DNA of 64,000 bases from Pseudomonas taetrolens (GTDB taxonomy: Bacteria > Pseudomonadota > Gammaproteobacteria > Pseudomonadales > Pseudomonadaceae): assembly GCF_900475285.1 (NCBI RefSeq), contig NZ_LS483370.1:62001-126000 (forward strand). Direction: 5' to 3'. The notes beneath the pieces were generated by a model. It was not told where the DNA came from. It was given only the letters and a program-made list of their open reading frames with translations, and ran no database searches. This document shows positions 1 through 8,170 of this stretch, piece after piece; the first letter of the stretch is position 1; each line of letters opens with the position of its first letter. The position numbers and the translations under genes were made by a program.

Positions 1-128
1 GGGGCCGGCGTATCGTCGCCACTGTCATCATCGTCAGCCACATCATCGGCAGCGGCCTCAAGACCTTCTTCAGTCTCGTCTTCGTCGCCTACTTCGAGGT
101 CATCATTTTCCAGATCGTCGTCGCTCAT
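1..128 (-). CDS. sutA: SutA-like RNA polymerase-binding regulator, 5' part only
   Basis: Only the first 42 codons lie in the window; the gene runs off its left edge. The start ATG is at 126-128 on the minus strand. The N-terminus is extremely acidic (MSDDDLENDDLEVGDEDE and onward, nearly all Asp/Glu), which is the hallmark of the disordered N-terminal tail of SutA. SutA is a small protein that binds RNA polymerase and raises expression of housekeeping genes during slow growth. I recall SutA being encoded close to amtB-glnK in P. aeruginosa, which agrees with the neighbours here. The rest of the protein cannot be checked, so another acidic small protein is possible. Confidence 0.7.
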   Translation of the reverse strand, partial: MSDDDLENDDLEVGDEDETEEGLEAAADDVADDDDSGDDTPA

Positions 129-227
129 GTTCTACCCCATGACTTACGTAAAGCAGATTAGTTATAGACCAGCTGCGCCAACTGTCGACCGCCGCTGGTG
201 AAAAAGTAGCCTTGGGTAAACCGCGGC

Positions 228-422
228 TCACGCCTCCTCATCGGTGAGGGTGAAGAGGGCTTTACGGACACCGCCGCAAGCACGGTGTTCGTTCACATAA
301 ACACGTTGCCGGGAGCCTGGTGCCAGTTGTTCTGGCACTCGGCCCGCTGGCCTTGAAAGCGTCGGGAGGTCATCCTCGCCTTCGTCTTGCCCGGGCGCAG
401 TTTTTTGCCCTTCGGCGCGCAT
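228..422 (-). CDS. Doubtful small ORF upstream of sutA
   Basis: An open frame of 64 codons with no family I recognise. The product is rich in Gly, Arg, Glu and Pro and has no signal peptide or membrane segment. There is no convincing ribosome binding site before its ATG. A TAGAAT box at 421-426, read on the minus strand with a weak -35 about 16 bases upstream (443-448), overlaps the ATG. If that is the sutA promoter, the ORF start lies outside the transcript and the stretch 129-415 is a long sutA leader. I list the frame only because it fills an otherwise gene-free stretch (129-567). Confidence 0.22.
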   Translation of the reverse strand: MRAEGQKTAPGQDEGEDDLPTLSRPAGRVPEQLAPGSRQRVYVNEHRACGGVRKALFTLTDEEA

Positions 423-567
423 TCTAGCGTGCTGAATAAAAAAGCAAAGCGGCTAATAGTCGAGTTGTGTTGTAAGTGTTCATCTCACAAACAGGTGTGC
501 GCCTGATATTCCCTTGAAGATGTGGGAAAAACCATTTTATTGCTGTGAGTGATGCCGCACTTCAGTC

Positions 568-598
568 AAAAAAATACCCGGCAAGCCGGGTATTTTTT
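568..598. terminator. Bidirectional rho-independent terminator after amtB
   Basis: An A-run, a stem ATACCCGGC / GCCGGGTAT with an AA loop, and a T-run follow each other. Read on the minus strand it sits just after the amtB stop codon and ends in seven T residues. Read on the plus strand it has six, so it could work in both directions. Confidence 0.9.
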
Positions 599-609
599 CT
601 GCAGGAAAA

Positions 610-1947
610 TTACAAGTTGTAGCCACGCTCATTGTGTTCTGCCAAGTCGAGGCCGACCGCCTCAACCTCTTCAGCCACACGCAGGCCCATCACGGCATCC
701 AGCACCTTGAGAATGACGTAGGTCACGATCCCGGTATAGACCACGGTGAAGGCTACGCCTTTGAACTGAATCCAGACCTGGGTGGCGATATCGGTCACTT
801 CGCCAAAGCCACCCAATACCGGCGCTGCGAATACGCCGGTGAGGATCGCCCCGACAATACCGCCGACGCCGTGAACACCGAAGGCATCCAGCGAGTCGTC
901 ATAACCCAGCTTGCGCTTGAGGCTGGTGGCGCAGAAGAAGCAGATCACACCAGAGGCCAAGCCGATCACGATCGCGCCCATCGGGCCGACAGTACCTGCG
1001 GCCGGTGTAATTGCAACCAGACCGGCGACGACACCCGAGGCGATGCCCAGCGCGCTGGGTTTACCGTGGGTAATCCACTCGGCAAACATCCAGCCCAGCG
1101 CGGCAGCAGCTGTCGCGATCTGGGTAACCAGCATCGCCATGCCTGCAGTGCCGTTAGCGGCTGCTGCGGAGCCTGCGTTGAAGCCGAACCAGCCAATCCA
1201 CAGCATGGCGGCGCCGATCAGGGTGTAACCCAGGTTGTGCGGAGCCATTGGGGTGGTCGGGTAGCCTTTACGCTTGCCGAGCACGATGCACGCCACCAGC
1301 CCTGCAATACCGGCGTTGATGTGCACCACGGTGCCACCTGCGAAGTCGAGTACACCCCAGTCCCACAACAGACCGCCGTCACCGCTCCAGACCATATGCG
1401 CAATCGGCGCATACACCAGGGTGAACCAGATACCCATGAAGATCAGCATGGCCGAGAACTTCATGCGCTCAGCGAACGCACCGACGATCAGTGCCGGGGT
1501 AATGATGGCGAAAGTCATCTGGAAGGTAATGAATACCGCTTCAGGGAACAGCGCCGTGGCGGAGGTCAGGCTGTCGGGGGTGACGCCGTTGAGAAATATC
1601 TTGGAGAACCCGCCGATGAACGAGTTGAAGTTGGTGACGCCCTGCTCCATCCCGGTGGTGTCGAACGCGATGCTGTAGCCATAAATGACCCACAGGATGC
1701 TGATCAGGCCGGTAATGGCGAAGCACTGCATCATGACCGAAAGAATATTTTTGGAGCGAACCATGCCGCCGTAAAACAGTGCCAGGCCGGGAATGGTCAT
1801 GAACAGCACTAATGCCGTTGCAGTCAGCATCCAGGCAGTGTCGCCGGAATTCAGGACTGGAGCAGCCACTTCGTCGGCGGCCATGGCCAGGCCAGGCATT
1901 ACGACAGACAACAGGGCTCCGAGCCCTGCGAATTTACGCAGAGTCAT
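610..1947 (-). CDS. amtB: Ammonium transporter AmtB
   Basis: Inner-membrane ammonium channel of the Amt/Rh family, 445 residues, the usual length. A signal peptide ends near residue 24 (PGLAMA then ADE) and about eleven hydrophobic segments follow. Pore histidines are seen in GGTVVHINAG and DAFGVHGVGG, matching the twin-His pair of E. coli AmtB. The start at 1947 is preceded by AGGAG; an upstream in-frame extension overlaps glnK and has no such site. It lies 34 bases after glnK in the same operon, the standard arrangement in which GlnK plugs the channel when nitrogen is plentiful. Confidence 0.97.
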   Translation of the reverse strand: MTLRKFAGLGALLSVVMPGLAMAADEVAAPVLNSGDTAWMLTATALVLFMTIPGLALFYGGMVRSKNILSVMMQCFAITGLISILWVIYGYSIAFDTTGMEQGVTNFNSFIGGFSKIFLNGVTPDSLTSATALFPEAVFITFQMTFAIITPALIVGAFAERMKFSAMLIFMGIWFTLVYAPIAHMVWSGDGGLLWDWGVLDFAGGTVVHINAGIAGLVACIVLGKRKGYPTTPMAPHNLGYTLIGAAMLWIGWFGFNAGSAAAANGTAGMAMLVTQIATAAAALGWMFAEWITHGKPSALGIASGVVAGLVAITPAAGTVGPMGAIVIGLASGVICFFCATSLKRKLGYDDSLDAFGVHGVGGIVGAILTGVFAAPVLGGFGEVTDIATQVWIQFKGVAFTVVYTGIVTYVILKVLDAVMGLRVAEEVEAVGLDLAEHNERGYNL

Positions 1948-1981
1948 AGTGTTTTCTCCTGGGGCGTTGGGGTTTGGCGGC

Positions 1982-2368
<387 letters not shown>

Positions 2369-2375
2369 TCAAGTC

Positions 2376-2391
2376 TAAGCGCAGTGCCTGG
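2376..2391 (-). promoter_or_regulatory. Weak sigma-54-like promoter of glnK-amtB
   Basis: On the minus strand CAGGCACTGCGCTTAG resembles the sigma-54 pattern TGGCAC-N5-TTGC. The -24 GGCAC is good, but the -12 element reads TTAG rather than TTGC. It lies about 55 bases upstream of the glnK start codon, a sensible leader length. glnK operons of pseudomonads are normally NtrC-dependent, so the position fits better than the sequence. Apart from this I see no gene in 2321-2735; the right end should hold the ubiK promoter. Confidence 0.3.
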
Positions 2392-2735
2392 CTTTGTAAC
2401 GCGTCGTCAGCCTTCTGCAGGCAGCACGACGTGTATAAATCGCTGGTGACGAAAACACTCCTTGAACCACTTGCCGCACTGCTTTCGTCACAGCTACCGC
2501 ATCAGTGCATGAGTCTCAGGCAACTAAGCAGAAACCTTGCCATGTCTGGGAAAGCCAGCAATTACAGCAAGTTATCCGCAGTTGATGGCTTTTAGCCTGA
2601 TTTTGAAGGCTATTTGTGCACATAAACGGTGCATGGTTTGCGGGCGGCACGCCCAAAAAACGTGCGCGGGCAGGCGATAAATGGGCCCTGACACTGCGTG
2701 ATACACTCCTGCCATCAGTTTTCAGGACCTTAACC

Positions 2736-2996
2736 ATGCTCGCGCCCAAAGATCTTCTCGACACCCTGAGTGGCCACGCTTCACGTTTGTTCAGTGGGGA
2801 AACTCCGCTGCCGCGCAACGAAATAGAAAGCCAGTTCAAAGCCTTGCTGCAAAGTGGCTTCAGCAAACTGGACCTGGTGAGCCGTGAGGAATTCGACAGC
2901 CAAATGGTCGTCCTAGCCCGCACCCGTGCCCGCCTCGAAAGCCTTGAAGCCAAAGTGGCAGAACTGGAAGCCCGGATGTTGCCGCCGACCGAGTAA
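2736..2996 (+). CDS. ubiK: Ubiquinone biosynthesis accessory factor UbiK
   Basis: An 86-residue protein of the YqiC/UbiK (BMFP) family, an accessory factor of the aerobic ubiquinone-synthesising Ubi complex. It starts MLAPKDLLDTLSGHASRL, and its C-terminal third (QMVVLARTRARLESLEAKVA) is a predicted coiled coil that trimerises in the family. An AGGACC site lies 7 bases before the ATG. A longer in-frame extension upstream starts inside promoter-like sequence and is not needed. Confidence 0.93.
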   Translation: MLAPKDLLDTLSGHASRLFSGETPLPRNEIESQFKALLQSGFSKLDLVSREEFDSQMVVLARTRARLESLEAKVAELEARMLPPTE

Positions 2997-3038
2997 TGCT
3001 CAACCGCGGTGCGTTTCTCTAAACAAGGATGTTTTTAT

Positions 3039-3461
3039 ATGTTGGTCATGAACCGCTTGGTGCCCGAGATGATTGTCTCGGACCTGGCGCGCAGCCTGCA
3101 GTTTTACTGCGGGGTACTTGGCTTTGGTATTGAATACCAGCGGCCCGAGCATCTATTCGCCTTTCTCTCCTTTCATGGCAGCCAGTTGATGCTGGAGCAG
3201 GACGATCTTGAAGAGTCCGCCTGGCGTGTCGGCCCGCTCGAAGCGCCCTTTGGTCAAGGCATGAACCTATCGATCAAATGCCCAGACGCCCAAACCCTGA
3301 TCACCCGTCTTGAAGCCGCCGGACACCGCCTGCGCAAACCGCTGGAAGAGTGCTGGTATCGCAGTAACGACCTGCAGTTTGGCGAGCGAAACTTCCTGGT
3401 GCCCGATCCTGATGGCTACTTGCTGCGCTTTGCCGAAGATCTGAGAACGAAAGCCTTGTAG
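3039..3461 (+). CDS. VOC family (glyoxalase/bleomycin resistance-like) protein
   Basis: A 140-residue single-domain vicinal-oxygen-chelate protein. The opening beta-alpha unit VPEMIVSDLARSLQFYCGVL and the end VPDPDGYLLRFAEDL are typical of the glyoxalase/bleomycin-resistance fold. The substrate cannot be told from sequence. The start at 3039 (MLVMNRL) is 8 bases after AAGGAT; the next ATG, at 3048, is an alternative. It stands between ubiK and comM, with no evident metabolic partner. Confidence 0.85.
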   Translation: MLVMNRLVPEMIVSDLARSLQFYCGVLGFGIEYQRPEHLFAFLSFHGSQLMLEQDDLEESAWRVGPLEAPFGQGMNLSIKCPDAQTLITRLEAAGHRLRKPLEECWYRSNDLQFGERNFLVPDPDGYLLRFAEDLRTKAL

Positions 3462-3578
3462 TCGTCACGTGAGTAGCCGTTTGGCAGACGATCGAGCACA
3501 CATTCCGTATCCATTCCCGCCCTGCTCTTTGATCCTGATTCGCGCACCATGTCTTTTTGCGAACTCAAGGAATGAGTC

Positions 3579-5072
3579 ATGTCGCTGGCTATCGTTTACA
3601 GCCGTGCCCAAGTGGGCGTCGAAGCTCCCTGTGTCACGGTCGAGGCGCATCTGGCCAATGGCCTACCGGCGCTGACACTGGTCGGGCTGCCTGAAACCGC
3701 GGTCAAGGAAAGCAAGGATCGTGTGCGCAGTGCGATTCTCAATTCCGGGCTGGATTTCCCTGCCCGGCGCATTACCCTCAACCTGGCACCTGCCGATCTG
3801 CCCAAGGATGGCGGGCGCTTTGATCTGGCTATTGCACTGGGCATTTTGGCGGCCAGCGGGCAATTACCCGCACCGGCGCTGGTACACGTGGAATGTTTGG
3901 GTGAGCTGGCATTGTCGGGGGCCATCAAGCCAGTCCAGGGTGTATTGCCGGCTGCCTTGGCCGCGCGATCGGCAGGTCGGGCCCTGGTGGTGCCGCTGGC
4001 GAATGCGGAAGAAGCCTGTCTGGCGTCCGGATTGACCGTCATCGCAGCCGAGCATTTATTGCAGGTCGTGGCGCACTTTGCAGGCCGTGGGGCGATTGAG
4101 CCTTATGCAGCCAGTGGTTTGTTGCATGTGAGCCAACCTTATCCGGACCTGAGCGATGTACAAGGTCAGCTCTCGGCCAAGCGGGCGTTATTGGTCGCGG
4201 CAGCGGGCAGCCACAATGTACTGTTCACCGGCCCGCCCGGTACGGGTAAAACCCTGTTGGCCAGCCGCCTGCCGGGGTTATTGCCACCGCTCAACGAGCA
4301 AGAGGCGCTGGAGGTGGCAGCCATCCAGTCGGTGGCCAGTCATGTGCCCTTGAGTTGCTGGCCGAAGCGTCCGTTCAGGCAGCCGCACCACTCAGCGTCC
4401 GGCCCGGCGCTGGTAGGAGGCGGCTCAAAACCGCAGCCGGGGGAAATCACTCTCGCCCATCATGGCGTGTTGTTTCTTGATGAGCTGCCCGAGTTTGATC
4501 GCAAAGTGCTGGAAGTCTTAAGAGAGCCCCTGGAGTCCGGGTTTATCGTGATTGCCCGCGCCCGGGACCGGATGCGCTTCCCGGCGCGCTTCCAGCTGGT
4601 CGCTGCGATGAACCCCTGCCCTTGCGGTTACTTGGGCGAACCCACCGGACGTTGCCGTTGCACCCCGGAGCAGATCCAGCGCTACCGCAACAAACTCTCC
4701 GGCCCCCTGCTCGACCGCATCGACCTGCACCTCACCGTGGCCCGTGAAACCACCGCACTCAACCCCCCGCTCGCCTCTGGCGACACCACCGCCAACGCCG
4801 CCGCGTTAGTGGCAAAGGCACGTGAACGGCAGTTGCAACGCCAAGGGTGCGCCAATGCCTTCCTCGATCTACCGGGTGTGCGAACCCAGTGTGGTCTGAG
4901 CGAAGTGGACAACACCTGGCTGGAGACCGCTTGCGAGCGCATGACCTTGTCACTTCGGGCGGCGCATCGGTTGCTGAAAGTGGCGCGCACATTGGCGGAC
5001 CTGGAACAGGTGGAATGCATTGAGCGCAAACACCTGGCGGAAGCGTTGCAGTACCGGCCGGTGAGTGGGTGA
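3579..5072 (+). CDS. comM: ComM/YifB family AAA+ ATPase
   Basis: A 497-residue protein of the YifB/ComM group of Mg-chelatase-like AAA+ ATPases. ComM is a hexameric branch-migration helicase that helps integrate single-stranded DNA during natural transformation. An N-terminal Lon-protease-like fold (about 1-170) precedes the AAA+ core, with Walker A GPPGTGKT near residue 217, Walker B LFLDELPEF near 297 and a CPCGYLG zinc-like motif near 347. Length and motifs are complete, so the gene looks intact. It is the last core gene before the lower-GC island. Confidence 0.95.
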   Translation: MSLAIVYSRAQVGVEAPCVTVEAHLANGLPALTLVGLPETAVKESKDRVRSAILNSGLDFPARRITLNLAPADLPKDGGRFDLAIALGILAASGQLPAPALVHVECLGELALSGAIKPVQGVLPAALAARSAGRALVVPLANAEEACLASGLTVIAAEHLLQVVAHFAGRGAIEPYAASGLLHVSQPYPDLSDVQGQLSAKRALLVAAAGSHNVLFTGPPGTGKTLLASRLPGLLPPLNEQEALEVAAIQSVASHVPLSCWPKRPFRQPHHSASGPALVGGGSKPQPGEITLAHHGVLFLDELPEFDRKVLEVLREPLESGFIVIARARDRMRFPARFQLVAAMNPCPCGYLGEPTGRCRCTPEQIQRYRNKLSGPLLDRIDLHLTVARETTALNPPLASGDTTANAAALVAKARERQLQRQGCANAFLDLPGVRTQCGLSEVDNTWLETACERMTLSLRAAHRLLKVARTLADLEQVECIERKHLAEALQYRPVSG

Positions 5073-5232
5073 TGGGTGTGGAATATGTTTGTTATTTGTA
5101 AGAAATGTCTTTTGGTGGGATGAGGTGATTCTTTTATATAAGTAGTACTCGCAGTAATTGTGGTAAATGAAAGTTTTGGAGGTGGGAAGGCATAACCAAG
5201 GGCAGGTATAGTGTGGTGGATTTATTGGGGGT

Positions 5233-5499
5233 GTGGGCAGTCATGTTTATATTAGGCTTAGTACCCGAGCTGGGGTGTATTTAATAGTGCTGGCGACCAG
5301 CGTGTTTTATACAGCACCTATTGTTTTTTGGATTGACCGTTTTATGCCGGTTGGTGGGGGTACAATTTTTGCTGTTAGAACGATTGCATTTGTTGTGCTT
5401 GCGCTCGTGATTTATTACTGCTTGATGCCGGTGATGCGCAAGCTATTACCGCAACGTGAGAAAAAATCATTGGCAGGATGGCGGCTGTGGGTGAATTAA
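5233..5499 (+). CDS. Small two-helix membrane protein, candidate immunity protein (copy 1)
   Basis: An 88-residue protein starting at GTG, just after a run of G that may serve as ribosome binding site. Two hydrophobic helices (about residues 14-35 and 45-67) are separated by a short polar turn with MPVGGG, and the tail is basic (RKLLPQREKK). It matches no family I know. It aligns with the next gene (5575-5784) across both helices: AGVYLIVLA/AGMYLAVLA, then FMPVG/LIPID, then MRKL/LRKF. Base composition is clearly AT-richer than in comM. The pair converges on a DUF4225 gene, so an immunity role is a reasonable guess, but no function is shown. Confidence 0.6.
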   Translation: MGSHVYIRLSTRAGVYLIVLATSVFYTAPIVFWIDRFMPVGGGTIFAVRTIAFVVLALVIYYCLMPVMRKLLPQREKKSLAGWRLWVN

Positions 5500-5574
5500 G
5501 TGCAATAAATACTTGTTGCGCAGAATGTTTTAATGGGTTCGGAGATTTTCAAAGAATTTTTCTTGGGTGTATGT

Positions 5575-5784
5575 ATGGACTTAAAAAACAAGCTGTCCGT
5601 AGCAGGTATGTATTTGGCTGTTTTGGCTGGCGCTATGACCTTTTCGGTGATTATTGTGTGGTGCCTTGCACAATTAATTCCCATAGACGTAGGTCCTAGA
5701 CGTATTTTACTTGGAGTGGTTTATTCGGTGGTAGCAACATGGGCTGTGCTTTTTTATGCTCCACGATTACGTAAGTTTTGGTAG
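5575..5784 (+). CDS. Small two-helix membrane protein, candidate immunity protein (copy 2)
   Basis: A 69-residue protein (MDLKNKLSVAGMYLAVLAG at the start) with two membrane helices (about 9-31 and 41-60) and a basic end APRLRKFW. I chose the ATG at 5575 over the in-frame one at 5533 because it aligns with the start of the neighbouring paralogue at 5233; neither has a strong ribosome binding site. The gene ends 13 bases before the stop codon of the DUF4225 gene on the other strand. It is AT-rich like its sister gene. The two look like a tandem duplication that has since diverged strongly. The family is unknown to me. Confidence 0.6.
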   Translation: MDLKNKLSVAGMYLAVLAGAMTFSVIIVWCLAQLIPIDVGPRRILLGVVYSVVATWAVLFYAPRLRKFW

Positions 5785-5797
5785 TGGCCCAAGCGTT

Positions 5798-6484
5798 TTA
5801 TTCGGGAGGCTCTTCTTGCTTCATTGATTGTATCGTGTAGATGTTAACGATAATTTCAAAGGTTAAGGCTGGTTTGCTCATTTGTCTGAATGCACGCGTG
5901 TAATTTATGAGGTCTTGTCTGAATAATTGGAACGAATTTGGTTTACGTACCAGCCACGCCAGTCCGCCCACTGACAAGCCTAAGTCATTAATGCCATATA
6001 AAATGTTTCCTTCGTGGACCCCGCCCATGGTGTCTTGGTAGATTTTTCTCAAAGGTCCTGTGGTGCTACTCATGCTCGACCCGTTATGAATGTTTCCAGC
6101 TCCCTCGTATATATTGTTCAAGCCGTGGCTGACGTAGAGGCCCCCCAGAGGAACTGCAACTCCAGAAGATCCCCAGCTTATGCCAACCCCCGTGCCAACT
6201 TGTGCAGCCCCACCCGCCACAGTAATCCCATTCTGCATATAAAACCCCACCTTCCCCCTCAGCGCCTCATACTCTTCCCATAACGTCTCCAGCCCTTCTT
6301 GCGCGCTGATAACCCCGTCCACAACATCTTGAACAATCTCGTCGACAAACGCGTCTACTTGCCTCATGAAACTGAGCCGCGCAACGCCGTCATTGATGTG
6401 CAGGGCGCAGGCTTTGCGGCCGAGGGCGATGAGTTCTTCGCCGGCCTGGTCGACGTCTGCCTGGGTGCAGCGCGGATCATTCAT
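5798..6484 (-). CDS. DUF4225 protein, putative Hcp-associated type VI effector
   Basis: A 228-residue protein that I assign to DUF4225. Residues 1-80 are helical and charged. Residues 86-131 are glycine-rich and hydrophobic (NGITVAGGAAQVGTGVGI, then GGLYVSHGLNNIYEGAGN), and a further hydrophobic stretch lies at about 162-178. There is no signal peptide. This layout recalls pore-forming or membrane-disrupting toxins, but the activity is inference. The start codon overlaps the end of hcp by 8 bases (ATGAATGA), so the two are translationally coupled and probably secreted together. The last 80 or so codons (5798 to about 6050) are noticeably AT-richer than the first part. Confidence 0.75.
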   Translation of the reverse strand: MNDPRCTQADVDQAGEELIALGRKACALHINDGVARLSFMRQVDAFVDEIVQDVVDGVISAQEGLETLWEEYEALRGKVGFYMQNGITVAGGAAQVGTGVGISWGSSGVAVPLGGLYVSHGLNNIYEGAGNIHNGSSMSSTTGPLRKIYQDTMGGVHEGNILYGINDLGLSVGGLAWLVRKPNSFQLFRQDLINYTRAFRQMSKPALTFEIIVNIYTIQSMKQEEPPE

Positions 6485-6980
6485 TTTTGGTCAGCCAGGA
6501 CATGCCAGCGCTGGTGCGGGCGGCGATGTGTTCGAGGATGATGTCCTGATAGCGGATGGCCACGTATTCGATGGGTTGTGAGTCGCCCTTTGAGGTTGCG
6601 GTGGGCACGCTGAGGTTGATGTGGGCAATGCGTGCTTCGCGCAGTTCGATGCGAAAGTACTTCTCTTCGCCTGTGGCGGTGGGTGAGGAACGGTAAAGGT
6701 GAATGATGCAGTTCAGGCTTTCGCCGTCGTCCAGGGCCTTGGCCAGCAAGGGCGAGGACTTGTCGATGTATTTGCTGATGACGACGGGCTGGTGTTTGGC
6801 ATTGCTGCCAAATTGGTTGGTGTTATGACCGCTGAACAGGTTGTGGTCGACGGACAGCACCATGATTTCGTCGGCGTGGGTGGCTTGGCATTTGTTGCCC
6901 ATGGAGGCGGGCGTAGAGCAACCGGCCGACATGAGACCGCTGGTGGTCCCGGTAATGGTCATGTAACTGTTATTCGCCAT
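6477..6980 (-). CDS. hcp: Orphan Hcp family type VI secretion tube/effector protein
   Basis: A 167-residue Hcp1-type protein. Hcp hexamers form the inner tube of the type VI secretion system and carry small effectors in their lumen. Recognisable family features are the start MANNSYMTITGTTSGLMSAG, the KCQATHADEIMVL segment, the DKSSPLLAKAL segment and the C-terminal EYVAIRYQDIILEH. An AAGGCGAG site precedes the ATG. No other type VI structural gene (tssB, tssC, vgrG, clpV) is in the window, so this is an orphan hcp that must rely on a system encoded elsewhere. It overlaps the DUF4225 gene. Confidence 0.92.
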   Translation of the reverse strand: MANNSYMTITGTTSGLMSAGCSTPASMGNKCQATHADEIMVLSVDHNLFSGHNTNQFGSNAKHQPVVISKYIDKSSPLLAKALDDGESLNCIIHLYRSSPTATGEEKYFRIELREARIAHINLSVPTATSKGDSQPIEYVAIRYQDIILEHIAARTSAGMSWLTKNE

Positions 6981-7097
6981 GAGCTGCTCGCCTTCGCCTT
7001 GAGTGGAAGCGAGCAGTCTATGGCGGGTTGCCGGGGCGGCTTTGTAGGTGGATTCTGAAATTGCCTAGGCAAATAGATAATTATGTCGGCAGAGCTG

Positions 7098-8018
7098 TTA
7101 GCCCAGCCGTTCTACCTCCGGCAATTCCATGGCGGCGACTTCTTGCTGCAAAAAATCACTCAAGCGGCGCAAGCGTTCGCCGCCGGGGCGGGTCTTTGGC
7201 CATACCAGATAGTAGTTCTCGCCGCTGGCCACGGCTGCTGAGAACGGCAGGCTCAAGCGATTCTGGGCAACGTCTTCTGCGACCATCAGCAGGTCTCCCA
7301 TCGAAATTCCGTAGCCTCGGGCGGCGGCGATCATGCCCAGTTCCAGAGTGTCGAACACTTGTCCGCCCTTGAGCGAAACTTGCCCGCCGAGGCCCATGCA
7401 ATCGAGCCAGCGACGCCAGTCCCGGCGGTCAGGCGTGGGGTGGAGCAATTCGGTCGCCGCCAGCCGTTTGGCATCCCACGGTTGCTCGTTCAGCAAATTG
7501 GGCGCGCCCACCGGGATCAGCATTTCCGGGAACAGCAACGTAGCCTCCCAGTCTGGCGGAAAGTGACCATTGCTCAGCAGCACGGCGCAGTCGAAGGGTT
7601 CCTGATTGAAGTCCACATGGTCGATGTCCATCCAGGCACTGGTCAGTTGCACTTCGTTGCCGGCCTGTAAATGTCGAAAGCGACTGAGTCGGGCCAGTAG
7701 CCAGCGCATGGTCAGGGTTGAGGGGGCCTTCATGCGCAAGATGTCATCTTCGGCGCGCAAGGTGGTGCAGGCGCGTTCCAGGGCGCTAAACCCTTCGCGA
7801 ACCCCGGGCAGGAGCAAGCGGGCGGCTTCAGTGAGTTGCAAAGTACGGCCGTTGCGCTGAAATAACCGGCAGGCAAAGTGCGCCTCCAGGGTTTTGATAT
7901 GGCGGCTGACAGCGCTTTGGGTAATCGACAGCTCTTCGCCCGCGCGGGTAAACGAGCTATGGCGAGCGGCGGCCTCGAAGGCACGCAAGGCATAAAGTGG
8001 AGGAAGATTACGAGGCAT
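7098..8018 (-). CDS. LysR family transcriptional regulator (GcvA-like)
   Basis: A 306-residue LysR-type regulator. The winged helix-turn-helix is at about residues 1-65 (SSFTRAGEELSITQSAVSRH), followed by the linker helix and a periplasmic-binding-protein-like effector domain (about 90-300). The opening MPRNLPPLYALRAFEAAARH is typical of the GcvA/AmpR-like branch. It is divergent from the MATE pump gene at 8171, with about 150 bases between the two starts, so the pump is a plausible target. The effector is unknown. Confidence 0.92.
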   Translation of the reverse strand: MPRNLPPLYALRAFEAAARHSSFTRAGEELSITQSAVSRHIKTLEAHFACRLFQRNGRTLQLTEAARLLLPGVREGFSALERACTTLRAEDDILRMKAPSTLTMRWLLARLSRFRHLQAGNEVQLTSAWMDIDHVDFNQEPFDCAVLLSNGHFPPDWEATLLFPEMLIPVGAPNLLNEQPWDAKRLAATELLHPTPDRRDWRRWLDCMGLGGQVSLKGGQVFDTLELGMIAAARGYGISMGDLLMVAEDVAQNRLSLPFSAAVASGENYYLVWPKTRPGGERLRRLSDFLQQEVAAMELPEVERLG

Positions 8019-8170
8019 GAGGTTTATTCCGACAATTCAGCAGGAAAAGGCAGCATATCTGTACTAATACATGAGTTTTAATTATGTCAGGGATCGTTTT
8101 TATCCCTTTGCTTAAAACACTCAAGGCGCCGAGAATCAAGCCTTTCAACGTATCTAAAGAAATCGAACTG

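Noticed and set aside
634..1812. Long open frame opposite amtB
   Set aside because: Its codons mirror the third-position GC of amtB, the product has no recognisable family, and amtB is certain.
5233..5784. Type I toxin-antitoxin membrane peptides
   Set aside because: At 88 and 69 residues with two helices each they are larger than typical type I toxins, and I see no antisense RNA promoter; the convergent DUF4225 gene makes immunity more likely.
5073..7100. Prophage or integrated element around the hcp island
   Set aside because: No integrase, tRNA, direct repeats or phage structural genes are present; the island is only four genes long.
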